A DNA stretch of 59,155 bases from Candidatus Poribacteria bacterium (GCA_022826645.1 JAJDUM010000077.1:1-59155), one strand, 5' to 3'. Counted from the first letter of the stretch, positions 41,767 to 51,354 are shown. The notes: a model not told the origin generated them from the letters alone. Numbers and translations are program-made.

Positions 41767-43005
41767 TCACAGCAGCCCGAGTGATTCATCAATTTCGGAC
41801 TGGTACTCGTAGACTTGGCAGGTTTCTACCTCACTCATTTTTACTGCGCGCCCGGCGCGCGCGGACTCAAAGATAGCGTAGATCGCTGCCACATCCTTCA
41901 TGCCCTCAAGTCCGTCTACCTCTAATTCTCTATCATTGAGGATAGCCTCAGCCAGTTCGTAATACTCGAGGGCGATGATTTTCCAATCTACTTTGCTGTC
42001 CGTGTCCGTAATTCGGCTTGGAAAGAGATGTTCCGCCAAAGGCTCCAGTGCGAATCCGTCTACGGATGCAAGGAGATCCTCCTGAGTCATCTCATCTTCG
42101 TCCCGTCGTTTCATACTGACCCGGCTGCCGCGCGCCCCAAAACCGTTGATGCACCCCTGATCGCCTAAAATCATCTCGCCACCATAGCTACCGGTCCCCC
42201 CGCGGCTGATTAACCAATTCACAGTGACCCCGCTCTCCATCTTAAATATCGCCATTGAGGTATCCTCTGCCGTCGCCGGAACTTCATTATCCATTGCCTT
42301 ATGCCGATTCTGGTAGAAGGTGTAGGTGTCACCAATGCTGTCCGCTTTACGTCTTACCGGTTCGACCAACCACACGTCTCCGTAGACCTCCGCAATGTCT
42401 CCAAGCTGATAGCGGATCTGGTCAGCCATGTGGACCCCCATATCAACAATGGGGCCTCCTTTATCCTTGAGGTGTCGCCACGGAGTTATGAAAATCGAAT
42501 TGCCAGCACTGAGCGAGTGGAACAACCCCATATAGGGTGTACCGATTGCGCCCGTTTTTAGCAGATGATTGACCAACCGTGCTGAGGGATCGCGGCGGTA
42601 GTTCTCTGCCACCGACAGTTTCCGGTTGTTCCGCGTGGCAGCGTCAATCATTTGCTGACATGCACCAACTGTGATCGCCATCGGTTTCTCGACCATTACG
42701 TGCAGTCCCAAGTCCAGTGCCTGACAGACGACGGTGTGGTGTACCGACGGGTCCGTTACCACATCCACGGCGGTGAGATCCGGCGTTTGATGCGCCATCT
42801 CCTCCAGATCGGTAAAGATTGCCGGACGTACTCCCAGCAGTTTTTCCGCCTCCGTGGCAGCGAGTTCAACATTCTCGCGTCGAATGTCGCACAAGGCACA
42901 CAGTTCAATGTTGTTAAACGGGGTTTCGGCAAGCTCTCGCAGACCGTAGAGGTGTCGAGTTCCCATACCGCCGCAACCTACCAAGCCAAGTCTGATTTTC
43001 TCCAT
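41767..43005 (-). CDS. Gfo/Idh/MocA-family oxidoreductase
   Basis: A protein of 412 residues. IRLGLVGCGGMGTRHLYGL (Rossmann), VMVEKPMAITVGACQQ (EKP), and a C-terminal half with DMGVHMADQIRYQLGD carrying the presumed catalytic His, then WLISRGGTG. It has an extra 40 or so residues compared with the copy at 39574, mostly after the sheet. It starts 12 bp after the PhyH gene stop and ends 9 bp before the aldo-keto reductase, so the three are one operon. Substrate unknown. Confidence 0.88.
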   Translation of the reverse strand: MEKIRLGLVGCGGMGTRHLYGLRELAETPFNNIELCALCDIRRENVELAATEAEKLLGVRPAIFTDLEEMAHQTPDLTAVDVVTDPSVHHTVVCQALDLGLHVMVEKPMAITVGACQQMIDAATRNNRKLSVAENYRRDPSARLVNHLLKTGAIGTPYMGLFHSLSAGNSIFITPWRHLKDKGGPIVDMGVHMADQIRYQLGDIAEVYGDVWLVEPVRRKADSIGDTYTFYQNRHKAMDNEVPATAEDTSMAIFKMESGVTVNWLISRGGTGSYGGEMILGDQGCINGFGARGSRVSMKRRDEDEMTQEDLLASVDGFALEPLAEHLFPSRITDTDSKVDWKIIALEYYELAEAILNDRELEVDGLEGMKDVAAIYAIFESARAGRAVKMSEVETCQVYEYQSEIDESLGLL

Positions 43006-43017
43006 ATCGACTCCTTG

Positions 43018-43812
43018 TCAATCCGCGTCTTTCAACGCTTGAATCCCGGGCCAATCCTGCCACATATCCGCACACGGCGGTTCCTCTTGTGTCTGCTCAA
43101 GGTCCTTTTTACGGAAATCGTACAACACCGCTTGTCGGATCTGACCGGAGAAGTTTTGCCCCGCTGCATGACCGATACGATGATGCCAAAACACTATATC
43201 CCCCGGTCCCCCGTAGGTTTCGACGTAGGGCCACTGGTTGACCATTGCTAGCACGTCGTCGTATCCATCGGTGCGTTCATGCTTGTATTGTGAATGGAAC
43301 TCGTAATAAAACTCCTTGTGACTCTTGGGCCAAACGGTAAATCCGCCGCCCCGTGGCGGAACGTGGTCGATGTACCCGACTACGCCAAGGTGAAAGGGAT
43401 GCCCATCAACGTGGCAGGTGGTCGGTTTCTCAGGCTCATCGCCGTAAGGGAGTGTGCAGTAGATTCCCCGAATCCCGTCAGGTGTTCGTAGATTCCCTTC
43501 GCCCAGAAGCTGCTCTGCCATACCCCACACACTTGGATCTGTCGCAAGCAGTCGAACCATCCAATCTTCGGTGCCCGGTTCGCGAAAGTTCCAACGGAAA
43601 CCGCGCTTTGCATTCGTGGAATCCTCGCATTCTTCTTCTTTTTTAATAGGACCCACCCAAGTCTCAGGGGCATACCGATCCATGGAGGGCGGTGCGCCGT
43701 CCCACAGTCGATCCCTCGCTCGCGCCATCAAATCCGGATCCAGAACTTTCCGTTTAACCAGATAGCCTTCCCGTTTGAAAAACAGAATGTCTTCATTCGA
43801 TAATTTCACCAT
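43018..43812 (-). CDS. Phytanoyl-CoA dioxygenase (PhyH)-like Fe(II)/2-oxoglutarate oxygenase
   Basis: A protein of 264 residues. LSNEDILFFKREGYLVKRKVL (start), CHVDGH with the HxD ligands (about residue 135), GGGFTVWPKSHKEF, and GDIVFWHHRIGHAAGQN with the distal His. RQAVLYDFRKKD supplies the Arg for 2-oxoglutarate. It differs clearly from the copy at 29822. It leads the minus-strand cluster of Gfo/Idh, AKR, Gfo/Idh and MR/MLE genes, which suggests that it acts on a small hydroxylated or acylated sugar compound. Substrate not known. Confidence 0.88.
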   Translation of the reverse strand: MVKLSNEDILFFKREGYLVKRKVLDPDLMARARDRLWDGAPPSMDRYAPETWVGPIKKEEECEDSTNAKRGFRWNFREPGTEDWMVRLLATDPSVWGMAEQLLGEGNLRTPDGIRGIYCTLPYGDEPEKPTTCHVDGHPFHLGVVGYIDHVPPRGGGFTVWPKSHKEFYYEFHSQYKHERTDGYDDVLAMVNQWPYVETYGGPGDIVFWHHRIGHAAGQNFSGQIRQAVLYDFRKKDLEQTQEEPPCADMWQDWPGIQALKDAD

Positions 43813-43893
43813 CCATTAAACCTCCTTATGCGTAAGAGAGAAGTATTGCCTACGAATGCACAAGCTAGAGATCTGCAAGCGCATTTCGTCCCA

Positions 43894-44982
43894 TTACATC
43901 CGTGGTCTCAGGTCCTTTACATCTTTCAACAGCGTTTTTGAATCGTCAATTGTCAGTAGGTCCTTGCCTTCGTCCTCCTGCTTTAACAGTTCCTCCAAAG
44001 CACGATCTGCTTTAATGGTGAATCCTGCATCTTTGATCATCTGGAGAGTCTGTTTTCGCGACGCACCCCGCGTATTCAGGTATCCCTCCACAAAGAGTGA
44101 ATTAGCTGGATACAGTGCCATAACCTCCATACTTCGCAGGTGCACCTCCCTGCCGGCTGCAACTCGGATTTCCGCTCTGGGATTCAGGAACCGATACAGG
44201 CACAATACACGCAAGCAATATTCTGGGCTGAGATCGGGGGCATCCGAGAGCGCGTTTCCCGGAATCGGGATTAAAAAATTGACCGGTATCGACTGGACCT
44301 CAAGCTTTCGGAGCGTCTTAGCGACTTCAATGACATCCTTCTCTTTCTCTCCCATCCCAACGATGATTCCCGCACATAATTCGATGCTTGCCCTTTGCGC
44401 AGCGTGCAGTGTGTCCAATCGGTCTTGGTATGTATGGGTCGTACAGATCTGAGGATAGTGTCTCTCCGATGTATTGAGATTATGGTTGAGCCGATCTAAT
44501 CCAGCTTGCTTGAGCGTTTGCGCAGCTTCATTATCCATTAAACCTGCACTGAGGCAAACTTGGATTGGATAACGGGATTTTATCTCCCTAATCAGCCCGG
44601 AGAGCTGCTCAACCCGCGTTTTTGAGGGACCGCGACCGGCAAAGACCATACAGTAGCGAAATGCGCCCGATTCATAAGCACATTTGGCTTCCTCCAACAT
44701 TTCTTTATCCGATTTGATTGGATATGCTTCGATATCCGCATCTGATGACTTCGCCTGCGCGCAGTAATGGCAATCTTCAGGACAGTAACCGTTTTGAGCG
44801 TTATTGATGATATGTAGCTGTACCTCTTTGCCGGTGTATTTTTTTCGTACCTGATAAGCCGCATCGAGCAGTGGGAGAAGCTCCACGGTCGACGAAGTTA
44901 ATATTCGTAGAGACAGTTCATCGGAAAGCATGTTTCCCCGCAAGACTGTCTGGGCAAGTTCCTCATAAAATCTGCGTTCCAT
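43894..44982 (-). CDS. bioB: Biotin synthase
   Basis: A protein of 362 residues from ATG 44982. A TTG at 44994 is in frame but GAGGA sits directly against it, whereas it lies about 12 nt from the ATG. Radical SAM motif GYCPEDCHYCAQA (Cys67, 71, 74). The BioB 2Fe-2S ligands are visible: Cys in FRYCMVFAG, Cys in IQVCLSAG, Cys in IELCAGIIVGMGE, and Arg in AAGREVHLRS. It inserts sulfur into dethiobiotin. About 35 residues longer than the E. coli enzyme, with a C-terminal charged extension. No other bio genes are near. No BirA-like operator was recognised. Its N-terminus is tuned only by the start choice above. Confidence 0.9.
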   Translation of the reverse strand: MERRFYEELAQTVLRGNMLSDELSLRILTSSTVELLPLLDAAYQVRKKYTGKEVQLHIINNAQNGYCPEDCHYCAQAKSSDADIEAYPIKSDKEMLEEAKCAYESGAFRYCMVFAGRGPSKTRVEQLSGLIREIKSRYPIQVCLSAGLMDNEAAQTLKQAGLDRLNHNLNTSERHYPQICTTHTYQDRLDTLHAAQRASIELCAGIIVGMGEKEKDVIEVAKTLRKLEVQSIPVNFLIPIPGNALSDAPDLSPEYCLRVLCLYRFLNPRAEIRVAAGREVHLRSMEVMALYPANSLFVEGYLNTRGASRKQTLQMIKDAGFTIKADRALEELLKQEDEGKDLLTIDDSKTLLKDVKDLRPRM

Positions 44983-45028
44983 CTGTTTTAGCAATCCTCA
45001 CTTTTGCCTTTGCATTCGATGAGCAACT

Positions 45029-45057
45029 ATTGTAATATAAAAACAGAGTGAGATCAA
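45029..45057 (-). promoter_or_regulatory. Possible sigma70-type promoter of bioB
   Basis: On the minus strand TTGATC (45057-45052), a 17-bp spacer and TACAAT (45034-45029, one mismatch) precede bioB by about 50 bp. Confidence 0.5.
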
Positions 45058-45187
45058 TTATTTTCCGTTATCATAACACAATTTTATATAACGGTACGCC
45101 ACGCATATTTAGGGATTATATGAGCGCAGTTGTTAGGGTGGGGTCTAGACAAGCCTCCACACCCACCACATACGAAGGAGATGCCGA

Positions 45188-45949
45188 ATGAAGTTAGGAC
45201 TTGTAACGTATAATATGGCGAAGGATTGGGACGTACCAACGATTATTGAGAATTGTACGGCAACAGGCTTTCAAGGCGTCGAACTCCGCACCACTCACGC
45301 CCATAACGTTGAGGTAGACCTATCCAGAAGCGAGCGTCAGGAAGTGCGGAAGCAGTTTGAGGATTCACCGATTGAACTCGCGGGGTTGGGAAGCGCGTTC
45401 GATTATCATTCACCCGACGCCGAGGAGGTACGCGAGAACATCGACGGGACGAAAGAATATGCGCAGCTCGCAGCGGATGTCGGCGCACCCGGCGTGAAGG
45501 TTCGTCCTAACGGCCTGCCCGACAAGGTCCCTGTGGAAGAGACGTTAACGCAGATCGGGTTATCTTTGCGCGAGTGCGGAGAGTTTGCAAGCGATCTTGG
45601 GGTTCAGATCCGGCTTGAGGTGCACGGCAGAGAAACATCGCACCTCCCGCATATCCGAAGGATCATGGACATCACGGATCACGATAACGTATTTGTCTGC
45701 TGGAATTCCAACCCGGGGGAGGTCGAAGATGGGTCGGTCAAGAACAACTTTGACCTCGTCAAGGAGTGGATTCAGTTGGTTCACATCAATGAGCTACATC
45801 GGCGGGAATACCCATGGCGCGAACTTTTCGGGCTATTGAAGGCATCTGGTTACGACGGCTACACATTGGCAGAAATTCCGGAAAGCTCCGATCCTGTGCG
45901 CATGCTGAACTACTACCGCGCCTTGTGGGAGGCGTTGTGTAGTGAATAG
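45188..45949 (+). CDS. Sugar-phosphate isomerase/epimerase-like TIM-barrel protein (AP2EC family)
   Basis: A protein of 253 residues. MKLGLVTYNMAKDWDVPTI (start), IRLEVHG (Glu), VFVCWNSNPGE (Asn), WIQLVHINEL (His) and YTLAEIPES (Glu) provide the metal-ligand set of the xylose-isomerase-like superfamily. Unlike the copy at 32425, the four ligand positions look intact. GGAG lies 8 nt upstream of the ATG. Divergent from bioB, about 200 bp apart. Likely to act on a sugar or cyclitol, consistent with the neighbouring clusters. Confidence 0.85.
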   Translation: MKLGLVTYNMAKDWDVPTIIENCTATGFQGVELRTTHAHNVEVDLSRSERQEVRKQFEDSPIELAGLGSAFDYHSPDAEEVRENIDGTKEYAQLAADVGAPGVKVRPNGLPDKVPVEETLTQIGLSLRECGEFASDLGVQIRLEVHGRETSHLPHIRRIMDITDHDNVFVCWNSNPGEVEDGSVKNNFDLVKEWIQLVHINELHRREYPWRELFGLLKASGYDGYTLAEIPESSDPVRMLNYYRALWEALCSE

Positions 45950-45990
45950 ACGCGGTTGCCATTTGTAGCCGGCACTGGGCTGCGCGGGAC

Positions 45991-46011
45991 GATCGGGCAA
46001 GATGCCCGATC
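45991..46011. repeat. Palindromic hairpin of the AGA-loop family with changed stem
   Basis: GATCGGGCA-AGA-TGCCCGATC is a perfect 9-bp stem. The loop and the inner bases match copies at 38307 and 56190, but the outer stem differs on both sides in a compensating way. CTACAGGTGTGTGCGG follows. The element lies 42 bp after the isomerase gene. Confidence 0.7.
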
Positions 46012-46071
46012 TACAGGTGTGTGCGGGTTACGATTTACGCAGTATGCCTATTCCAAGCAATTTGGGTTAAT

Positions 46072-46479
46072 TTACTGCTGAGGCCTCCGAAGTGATTTGG
46101 GAGGGCGGAGAATTTCGGCAAGGATAATCCCTTGCCGAAAGGTTTGGGGCGACAAAGGGATACCTGCTATTGTAGGTGGTACAGGCGGAGATTCGCTAAC
46201 CGGTGACGGCGGGGGTTCCGCCCTGACCGGTTTCGGTTGTGAGGCGACTTGAACCTCGGGTGGTTGCATAGTTGCAGGCTGAGTTTCATCAACCTCGATG
46301 AAGTCAGGCAGCGGCGCATCTTCTTCCATTGGCACGTTTCCCCAGGGCGGCAGAGTTATCTCTTCCTCTTCTGGCGCAGCGTCAGGTCCTTCTTGGGACC
46401 TCCTTCGGCTCAATATCCTTGAGAATAGTGCCACGGCTCCAAAAATGACAAAAATAATCAGCTGAATCAAGTCGTCCAT
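46072..46479 (-). CDS. Small single-TM, Pro-rich protein of the flotillin operon
   Basis: A protein of 135 residues, not recognised. One N-terminal membrane helix (about 5-22, LIQLIIFVIFGAVALFSRIL) is followed by RRR, an acidic stretch (PEEEEITLPPWGN) and a long Pro/Glu-rich tail that ends with PLSPQTFRQGIILAEILRPP, a segment that looks like a conserved short motif. It follows floA by 33 bp on the same strand and is the last gene of the operon. A membrane partner of the flotillin is the simplest reading, but this is inference. Confidence 0.7.
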   Translation of the reverse strand: MDDLIQLIIFVIFGAVALFSRILSRRRSQEGPDAAPEEEEITLPPWGNVPMEEDAPLPDFIEVDETQPATMQPPEVQVASQPKPVRAEPPPSPVSESPPVPPTIAGIPLSPQTFRQGIILAEILRPPKSLRRPQQ

Positions 46480-46512
46480 CGGTATCCCCCTATTTGCCTT
46501 CCCACTGACTCC

Positions 46513-47538
46513 CTACGATAGGCCGACCGCATGGGATGAACGGGTTGTGCTTCCGTCGCCAGTCGGAGCAGCAATAGATTGGCGCATCTCGGTATCCGCA
46601 ATGACGTTCCGCAGATTGTAGTAATCCATAACGCTAATCCTACCCGATGCGAAAGAATCTGAAATTGCGAGAGGTACCTCAGCATCTGCTTCAACTAGGT
46701 TCACGGTCATCTCTTCGACCAAGGCTTTATTTTCTTCTTCTTGGGCTTGCGCAAGTGCCCGTCTCTCCTCTGCTTTGGCGCGAGCAATTTTTAACTCAGC
46801 CTCAGCCTGATCCGTCTGAAGTTTAGCCCCCACATTCTCGCCGATGTCTATATCCGCAATATCAATGGATAGGATCTCAAAAGCAGTGCCAGCCGCCAAC
46901 CCCTTTTCCAGCACGACCTCCGAGATTTGTGCGGGATTTTCTAAGACAGCTTTATGACTCGCGGACGAACCGATTGTTGTAATAATCCCTTCACCGACTC
47001 TCGCGATAACAGTTGCTTCTCCTGCGCCCCCGACAAGTCTATCGATATTGGCTCGTACCGTGACTCTGGCTCTGGCAATAAGTTGAATCCCATCGCGGGA
47101 AACCGCAGTGATTCCGGGACTGGTATCGCCTTTTGCAGGGACATCGATAATCTGTGGATTGACACTCATCTGTACAGCCTGTAGTACGTCTCTGCCCGCT
47201 AAATCAATTGCAGCCGCTTGTGCAAAGTCCAGCTGGATATTCGCTTTATCGGCAGCAATAAGCGCTCGCACAACGTCAGTTACATTGCCTCCGGCTAGAA
47301 AATGTGCTTCCAGGTTATCAACCCTGAGTTGTAGCCCGGCTTTGGTCGCTTCAATTTGTGGCTCGACAATAGCTTTGGGAGGAACACGACGCAACCGCAT
47401 TGCGACGAGATCACCAAAGATCCGGATGCGCACCCCTGCTGCAAGGGCGGCGATCCACAGCCCCAACGGCACGAACCACGCCAGCCAAAGAACAAAAATA
47501 ATTACAACAATCGCTGGAATAATGTACGGAATAGCCAT
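46513..47538 (-). CDS. floA: Flotillin-like protein FloA, copy 1
   Basis: A protein of 341 residues, close to the B. subtilis FloA length (331). ATG 47538 has AGGAGGAGG upstream and begins [19 protein letters not shown]. The membrane part is followed by the SPFH region with [47 protein letters not shown] and [22 protein letters not shown], then a coiled-coil region ([19 protein letters not shown]) and a C-terminal [19 protein letters not shown]. FloA scaffolds membrane microdomains. Lies in a five-gene operon with two NfeD proteins and a second FloA. Confidence 0.93.
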   Translation of the reverse strand: MAIPYIIPAIVVIIFVLWLAWFVPLGLWIAALAAGVRIRIFGDLVAMRLRRVPPKAIVEPQIEATKAGLQLRVDNLEAHFLAGGNVTDVVRALIAADKANIQLDFAQAAAIDLAGRDVLQAVQMSVNPQIIDVPAKGDTSPGITAVSRDGIQLIARARVTVRANIDRLVGGAGEATVIARVGEGIITTIGSSASHKAVLENPAQISEVVLEKGLAAGTAFEILSIDIADIDIGENVGAKLQTDQAEAELKIARAKAEERRALAQAQEEENKALVEEMTVNLVEADAEVPLAISDSFASGRISVMDYYNLRNVIADTEMRQSIAAPTGDGSTTRSSHAVGLS

Positions 47539-47594
47539 GTGAAACCTCCTCCTGAAGTTGGTGGCAGGGGATCCCAATATAGTGGGATCGCCCC

Positions 47595-48497
47595 TTAATT
47601 CTGACCCATTAGATTCCCGTCTCGAAATGCACCGGCAATTGCGCGGGGAACACTTGCCTCCGCCTCAACCACCCTCGACCGCATCTCTTGGACACCGGCT
47701 GTCATCTCCTGTTTGCGTGCAACCGCCATTGCCCGGCGTTCCTCTGCTTTGGCTTGAGCAACAACGAGGTCTGCCTCTGCCTGTTCTGCTTGTAGTTCAG
47801 CACCGATGTTTTTTCCAACGTTTACATCGGCAATATCAATGGAGAGGATATCAAAGGCTGTCCCCGAATCAAGTCCCCGATCCAATACGGTTCTAGATAT
47901 AATATCGGGATTCTCGAGGACATCCTCGTAGGTCTCTGAGGCACCGATCGCGCTAACGATGCCTTCGCCAACACGTGCGACGATGGTCTCTTCACCCGCA
48001 CCCCCAACAAGCCTGTTGATGTTTGCCCTGACAGTGATCCGGACAGTTGCGATGAGTTGAACGCCATCGAGTGCTACGGCGGTAATCTTCGGGGTTGTAA
48101 TGACCCGTGGGTTAACGCTCACTTGGACAGCATCGAGCACGTCACGTCCAGCCAAATCAATCGCTGTTGCTTGTTGCAAACCGAGATCGATCTTCGCCTT
48201 GTCGGCAGCAATTAAGGCGTTGACTACACGAATCACGTTTCCCCGCGCAAGGTAGTGCGCTTCCAACCGCTCCATATCAATTGTTAGCCCCGCTTTGTGG
48301 GCACTGATCTGTGCATTGACAATTACTGGCGGACTGACGCGACGGAGGCGCATGCCAATAAGTTCGATGATGCGGACCCGCACACCGGCGAAGATTGCGG
48401 CGATCCACAATCCGACGGGCACGACCCAGAAGAGCACCAACAGTCCGATAATTATTACGATAGCAAGCAATAGGATAGACGTTTGTTCTGGACCCAT
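47595..48497 (-). CDS. floA: Flotillin-like protein FloA, copy 2 (shorter)
   Basis: A protein of 300 residues. ATG 48497 ([18 protein letters not shown]) has AAGGAGG 7 nt upstream. The open frame continues to 48629 without a site. It shares the floA pattern of copy 1 ([73 protein letters not shown]), and roughly half of the residues look the same on reading, but it stops after the coiled-coil helix ([18 protein letters not shown]), lacking the C-terminal segment that ends copy 1. Tandem flotillins suggest hetero-oligomers. Confidence 0.92.
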   Translation of the reverse strand: MGPEQTSILLLAIVIIIGLLVLFWVVPVGLWIAAIFAGVRVRIIELIGMRLRRVSPPVIVNAQISAHKAGLTIDMERLEAHYLARGNVIRVVNALIAADKAKIDLGLQQATAIDLAGRDVLDAVQVSVNPRVITTPKITAVALDGVQLIATVRITVRANINRLVGGAGEETIVARVGEGIVSAIGASETYEDVLENPDIISRTVLDRGLDSGTAFDILSIDIADVNVGKNIGAELQAEQAEADLVVAQAKAEERRAMAVARKQEMTAGVQEMRSRVVEAEASVPRAIAGAFRDGNLMGQN

Positions 48498-48531
48498 TCT
48501 TTTCCTCCTTCTTTGTGTTACCTGCCTATTT

Positions 48532-49014
48532 TCATAAACTCCGAACGACGATACGGTTTCCTTCAACGAGGATGACCTCGACTTCAACCTCAGCTTTAAT
48601 GAAGTCACCCAATGTAACGACATCAACACGCTGATCGTTAATTAACGCGGCACCGGCGGGCCGTAAGGGAGTGATTGATTTCCCCGACTTACCGAGCAAG
48701 TTGACCAAGTCCGGGGGCGGTGCTTGGAACCCATCTGCACGGCTGGCAGCGGTATCAAGAATAAATGATCTTCCGAGCCGCGTACGCCGCAAGAACTTGA
48801 ATCCAACAATTGTAAGCGGAACGGTCACCGCAACGGTAGCACCTGCATAAGTAAGACTAGTTCTCAAGCCAAATTCAATCCACGAGAGTCCTACCCCGGC
48901 GAGAATTAGCGCTGCTCCGGGGACTCCCGCCGCACCAAAACCGGGCAGGAATATAATCTCGATAAACAGCAATATTACACCCAGACCGATGAGAAAAATT
49001 AGGAACCATGACAT
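48532..49014 (-). CDS. Short NfeD-like membrane protein
   Basis: A protein of 160 residues. ATG 49014 ([19 protein letters not shown]) is preferred. A TTG at 49026 is also open, but AAGG sits on top of it. Two to three membrane helices (about 1-70) are followed by the OB-fold NfeD domain (about 90-160): [49 protein letters not shown]. The gene overlaps no stop, but begins 15 bp past the stop of the long NfeD gene. Short NfeD proteins stabilise flotillin assemblies. Confidence 0.88.
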   Translation of the reverse strand: MSWFLIFLIGLGVILLFIEIIFLPGFGAAGVPGAALILAGVGLSWIEFGLRTSLTYAGATVAVTVPLTIVGFKFLRRTRLGRSFILDTAASRADGFQAPPPDLVNLLGKSGKSITPLRPAGAALINDQRVDVVTLGDFIKAEVEVEVILVEGNRIVVRSL

Positions 49015-49029
49015 GAGATTAGCCAAACC

Positions 49030-50547
49030 TTAGGCTTCATCAATCGCCTCGACAAAGATTTTCGATCCTTCGACATTGACAATTTTCACGGGCGTGTCAC
49101 GCAAGACAAATTCTCCAACAGTGACTACATCGAGTCGCTTGTCGTCGATACGAACCGTACCGGCAGGGCGTAACGGTGTGAGGGCAACCCCCGTTTTACC
49201 CACGTACCCCTGGAAATCTTCCCGTGGTGCGGAGTGAAATCCCGCGCCGGAATCCATGGCGGTCTGCAAGACAAAATGATTCCATGTCCGGGTTTTGGGT
49301 AGGATGTACAAGAGCCCAATCCCGAGCACAAAAGCCAGAATTATCGAGAACGACAGCGCAAACATTGCGGTCTCCAGTTTGTATGCGTTTTGGAATACGA
49401 AGAAGACACTACCCACCATCAGCACAATACCAGCGATACCCGCAACACCAAATCCGGGTATTACAAACAGTTCTACAAGAAGCAGCGCCACGCCAGCAAC
49501 AAATGCAAGTGCAGCATAATCGGCGCTAATATTCAGGAGTCTATGTCCCCAGAAAAATAATCCCAGACATATTAGCCCAGCAATGCCTAGCACACCGAAA
49601 CCGGGAGTCCGAATCTCTACAAGTAGTCCGAGTGATCCCAATGTAAGTAGCGTTGCACTGATAAGCGGACTCGTGACAAAAAAGACAAACCGGTCCGCTA
49701 AAGTTGCTAAAACGGTTTCTTGCGTTGCGTCGTTTAGGGATTTGACTACCCTTACACGATCACCGCCGAGTTCCGACTGCTTCAGTGCGGTTCCTTGTGG
49801 CGTCAGGGCTTTGCGCTCCCCATCAATCTCTACAATTTGATACATCGCTAGTAGATCTGCGACGGTATCTGCCTCTCCGTCGGCAAGGTTATATTCCAAT
49901 GCTTCCTCGGTGGTTAAGGTAAGCAGTTCTCCCTCGGGTCCGCCAGCGGCGATGATGTCCATTTCCTCACCAGCGTCCTTTCGCTCGACATACTCTTCCT
50001 CCCTGAGTGTAATAATTCCACCGTCCACAAGTCTGACGAGATAGAGCCGTTTGTCTACCATGGCAGCAGCGATGTCAGGGTTTCTGCCACCCCGTTCTGC
50101 CGTTGCACGAATCTTGCCGCGGATATAAGAGACCGCCTTCTCGCTCAGTTCCTCTCCTTGAATCGAAACCGGGGCGGAGTCGCCAATTGCGCCACCGTGC
50201 CTCATGACAATCTGGTCACATGACAAGGAAATCATGGCTCCGGCAGAGATTGCTTCTGTGTTGACGTAGGCGATTGTGGGAACTTCTGTCCGCTGGATAG
50301 CATCAATAATATCTCTGGCGGCACCCACAGCACCCCCGGGTGTGTGGACATCAAAAATAATGGCGTCCGCCTCTGCTTCTGATGCCCGTTGAATCCCATT
50401 GTCAATATACACACGGAGCCCGTTACCAATCTCGTTTCGTATGTTGATGACGTACACCAGCGCATCCTCTGATGATACGGCTGCTAACCAAGGCAGTATC
50501 GCGAGTAGTATTAACACACCGCTGAAAATGCGTCTTTTGGTTTTCAT
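49030..50547 (-). CDS. Long NfeD protein with ClpP-class serine-protease domain
   Basis: A protein of 505 residues. Signal sequence (about 1-25). Then a ClpP-like domain (about 30-260): IIFDVHTPGGAVGAARDI, IAYVNTEAISAGAMISLSCD (with the Ser of ISAGAMIS), GAIGDSAPVSI, and the presumed Lys in the KAVSYIRGKIRATAER helix. Five or six membrane helices follow (about 285-420), then the OB-fold NfeD domain (about 430-500; GYVGKTGVALTPLRPAGTVRIDD). It is first in the flotillin operon. Such proteases cleave membrane proteins such as stomatins. The Ser-Lys dyad here is read from the pattern rather than modelled. Confidence 0.92.
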   Translation of the reverse strand: MKTKRRIFSGVLILLAILPWLAAVSSEDALVYVINIRNEIGNGLRVYIDNGIQRASEAEADAIIFDVHTPGGAVGAARDIIDAIQRTEVPTIAYVNTEAISAGAMISLSCDQIVMRHGGAIGDSAPVSIQGEELSEKAVSYIRGKIRATAERGGRNPDIAAAMVDKRLYLVRLVDGGIITLREEEYVERKDAGEEMDIIAAGGPEGELLTLTTEEALEYNLADGEADTVADLLAMYQIVEIDGERKALTPQGTALKQSELGGDRVRVVKSLNDATQETVLATLADRFVFFVTSPLISATLLTLGSLGLLVEIRTPGFGVLGIAGLICLGLFFWGHRLLNISADYAALAFVAGVALLLVELFVIPGFGVAGIAGIVLMVGSVFFVFQNAYKLETAMFALSFSIILAFVLGIGLLYILPKTRTWNHFVLQTAMDSGAGFHSAPREDFQGYVGKTGVALTPLRPAGTVRIDDKRLDVVTVGEFVLRDTPVKIVNVEGSKIFVEAIDEA

Positions 50548-50846
50548 AGGCCGTCTCCCTTATGGAGTAACCGATACAGCGTTGAAAATGGTTTGCCAAG
50601 TCCCACTGATTTTTCTGGCGTCGTATAATATTTTACTACAGAAAGGTCTACCTTCTCATTCTAACACGAAACAAGAGGCACGTCAATATCAAACACAGTC
50701 CATAGCCTAATACTTAAGCTAGATAGTAAATCGACACTCGGTGTTAACGTCGCAAGCAGCCACGTCAGTAGTAGGAATACAAAACGTGGAACCGCTGCAC
50801 AGCTCGAGCATAGAAGATATCGGCGATGAGAGTTTATGATCTCATT
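50548..50846. other. Intergenic stretch, no gene seen
   Basis: About 300 bp between the flotillin operon start and the sorting-domain remnant. It is AT-rich in parts (50690-50730) and likely to hold the operon promoter, but no box pair was convincing. No repeat found. Confidence 0.4.
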
Positions 50847-51153
50847 TTACTTTAGAATCAGCATCCGTCGGGTTGCCGCGAATTCACCCGCTGTCAGTGT
50901 GTAAAAATAGACACCACTTGCCACAAACTCACCAAGTTGATTGCGGCCGTCCCAATACGCGGCGTGGCTCTGGCTCTTATATATACCCGCCGCTTGATGG
51001 CCCATCGCCAAACGTCGAACCAGCTGGCCCTTCATATCATAAAGGGATGGTTGGTTCACCGTCCCCCCGTTTGCCGTAGATGATTGCGTCTGCAGGATAG
51101 CTCTTCAGAAACGCAAAAGCACACACCAGCGCAGACAGTATGTGGATTTTCAT
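50847..51153 (-). pseudogene. Frameshifted secreted protein: signal peptide joined to a FlgD/T9SS-like sorting domain
   Basis: ATG 51153 has GGGGAGAG upstream and opens a signal peptide (KIHILSALVCAFAFLKSYPADA). This frame runs only to a stop at 51037-51039. At a G6 tract (51063-51068 on the plus strand as C6) one base fewer would carry the reading straight into the second frame, which runs on as NQPSLYDMKGQLVRRLA, YWDGRNQLGEFVASGVYFYT and LTAGEFAATRRMLILK, ending at 50847. That second part is the FlgD-Ig-like C-terminal domain used as a sorting tag on large secreted proteins in this group, but here it has no passenger domain in front. Both parts together would make about 100 residues. Confidence 0.75.
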
Positions 51154-51354
51154 GGTATCTCTCCCCTTCTCTGGCTTGTAAGTACTCAACGTATATAACA
51201 GTACTACATCTCACAGAATTGATGCAGTTGAAGCCTCGTAGTTCGACCATGAATCACCACACAACAGAACTCCCACCGCCAAGTGAAGGGCGTAATTTCT
51301 ATAGTTCATTACAAATCTTCAGTCCTAAAGAAAATTTTCACATCATCCCCAGAG

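Noticed and set aside
44995..45187. Possible riboswitch or BirA operator upstream of bioB
   Set aside because: No TTGTAACC-type BirA palindrome or long conserved fold was recognisable. Only a promoter-like box pair was kept.
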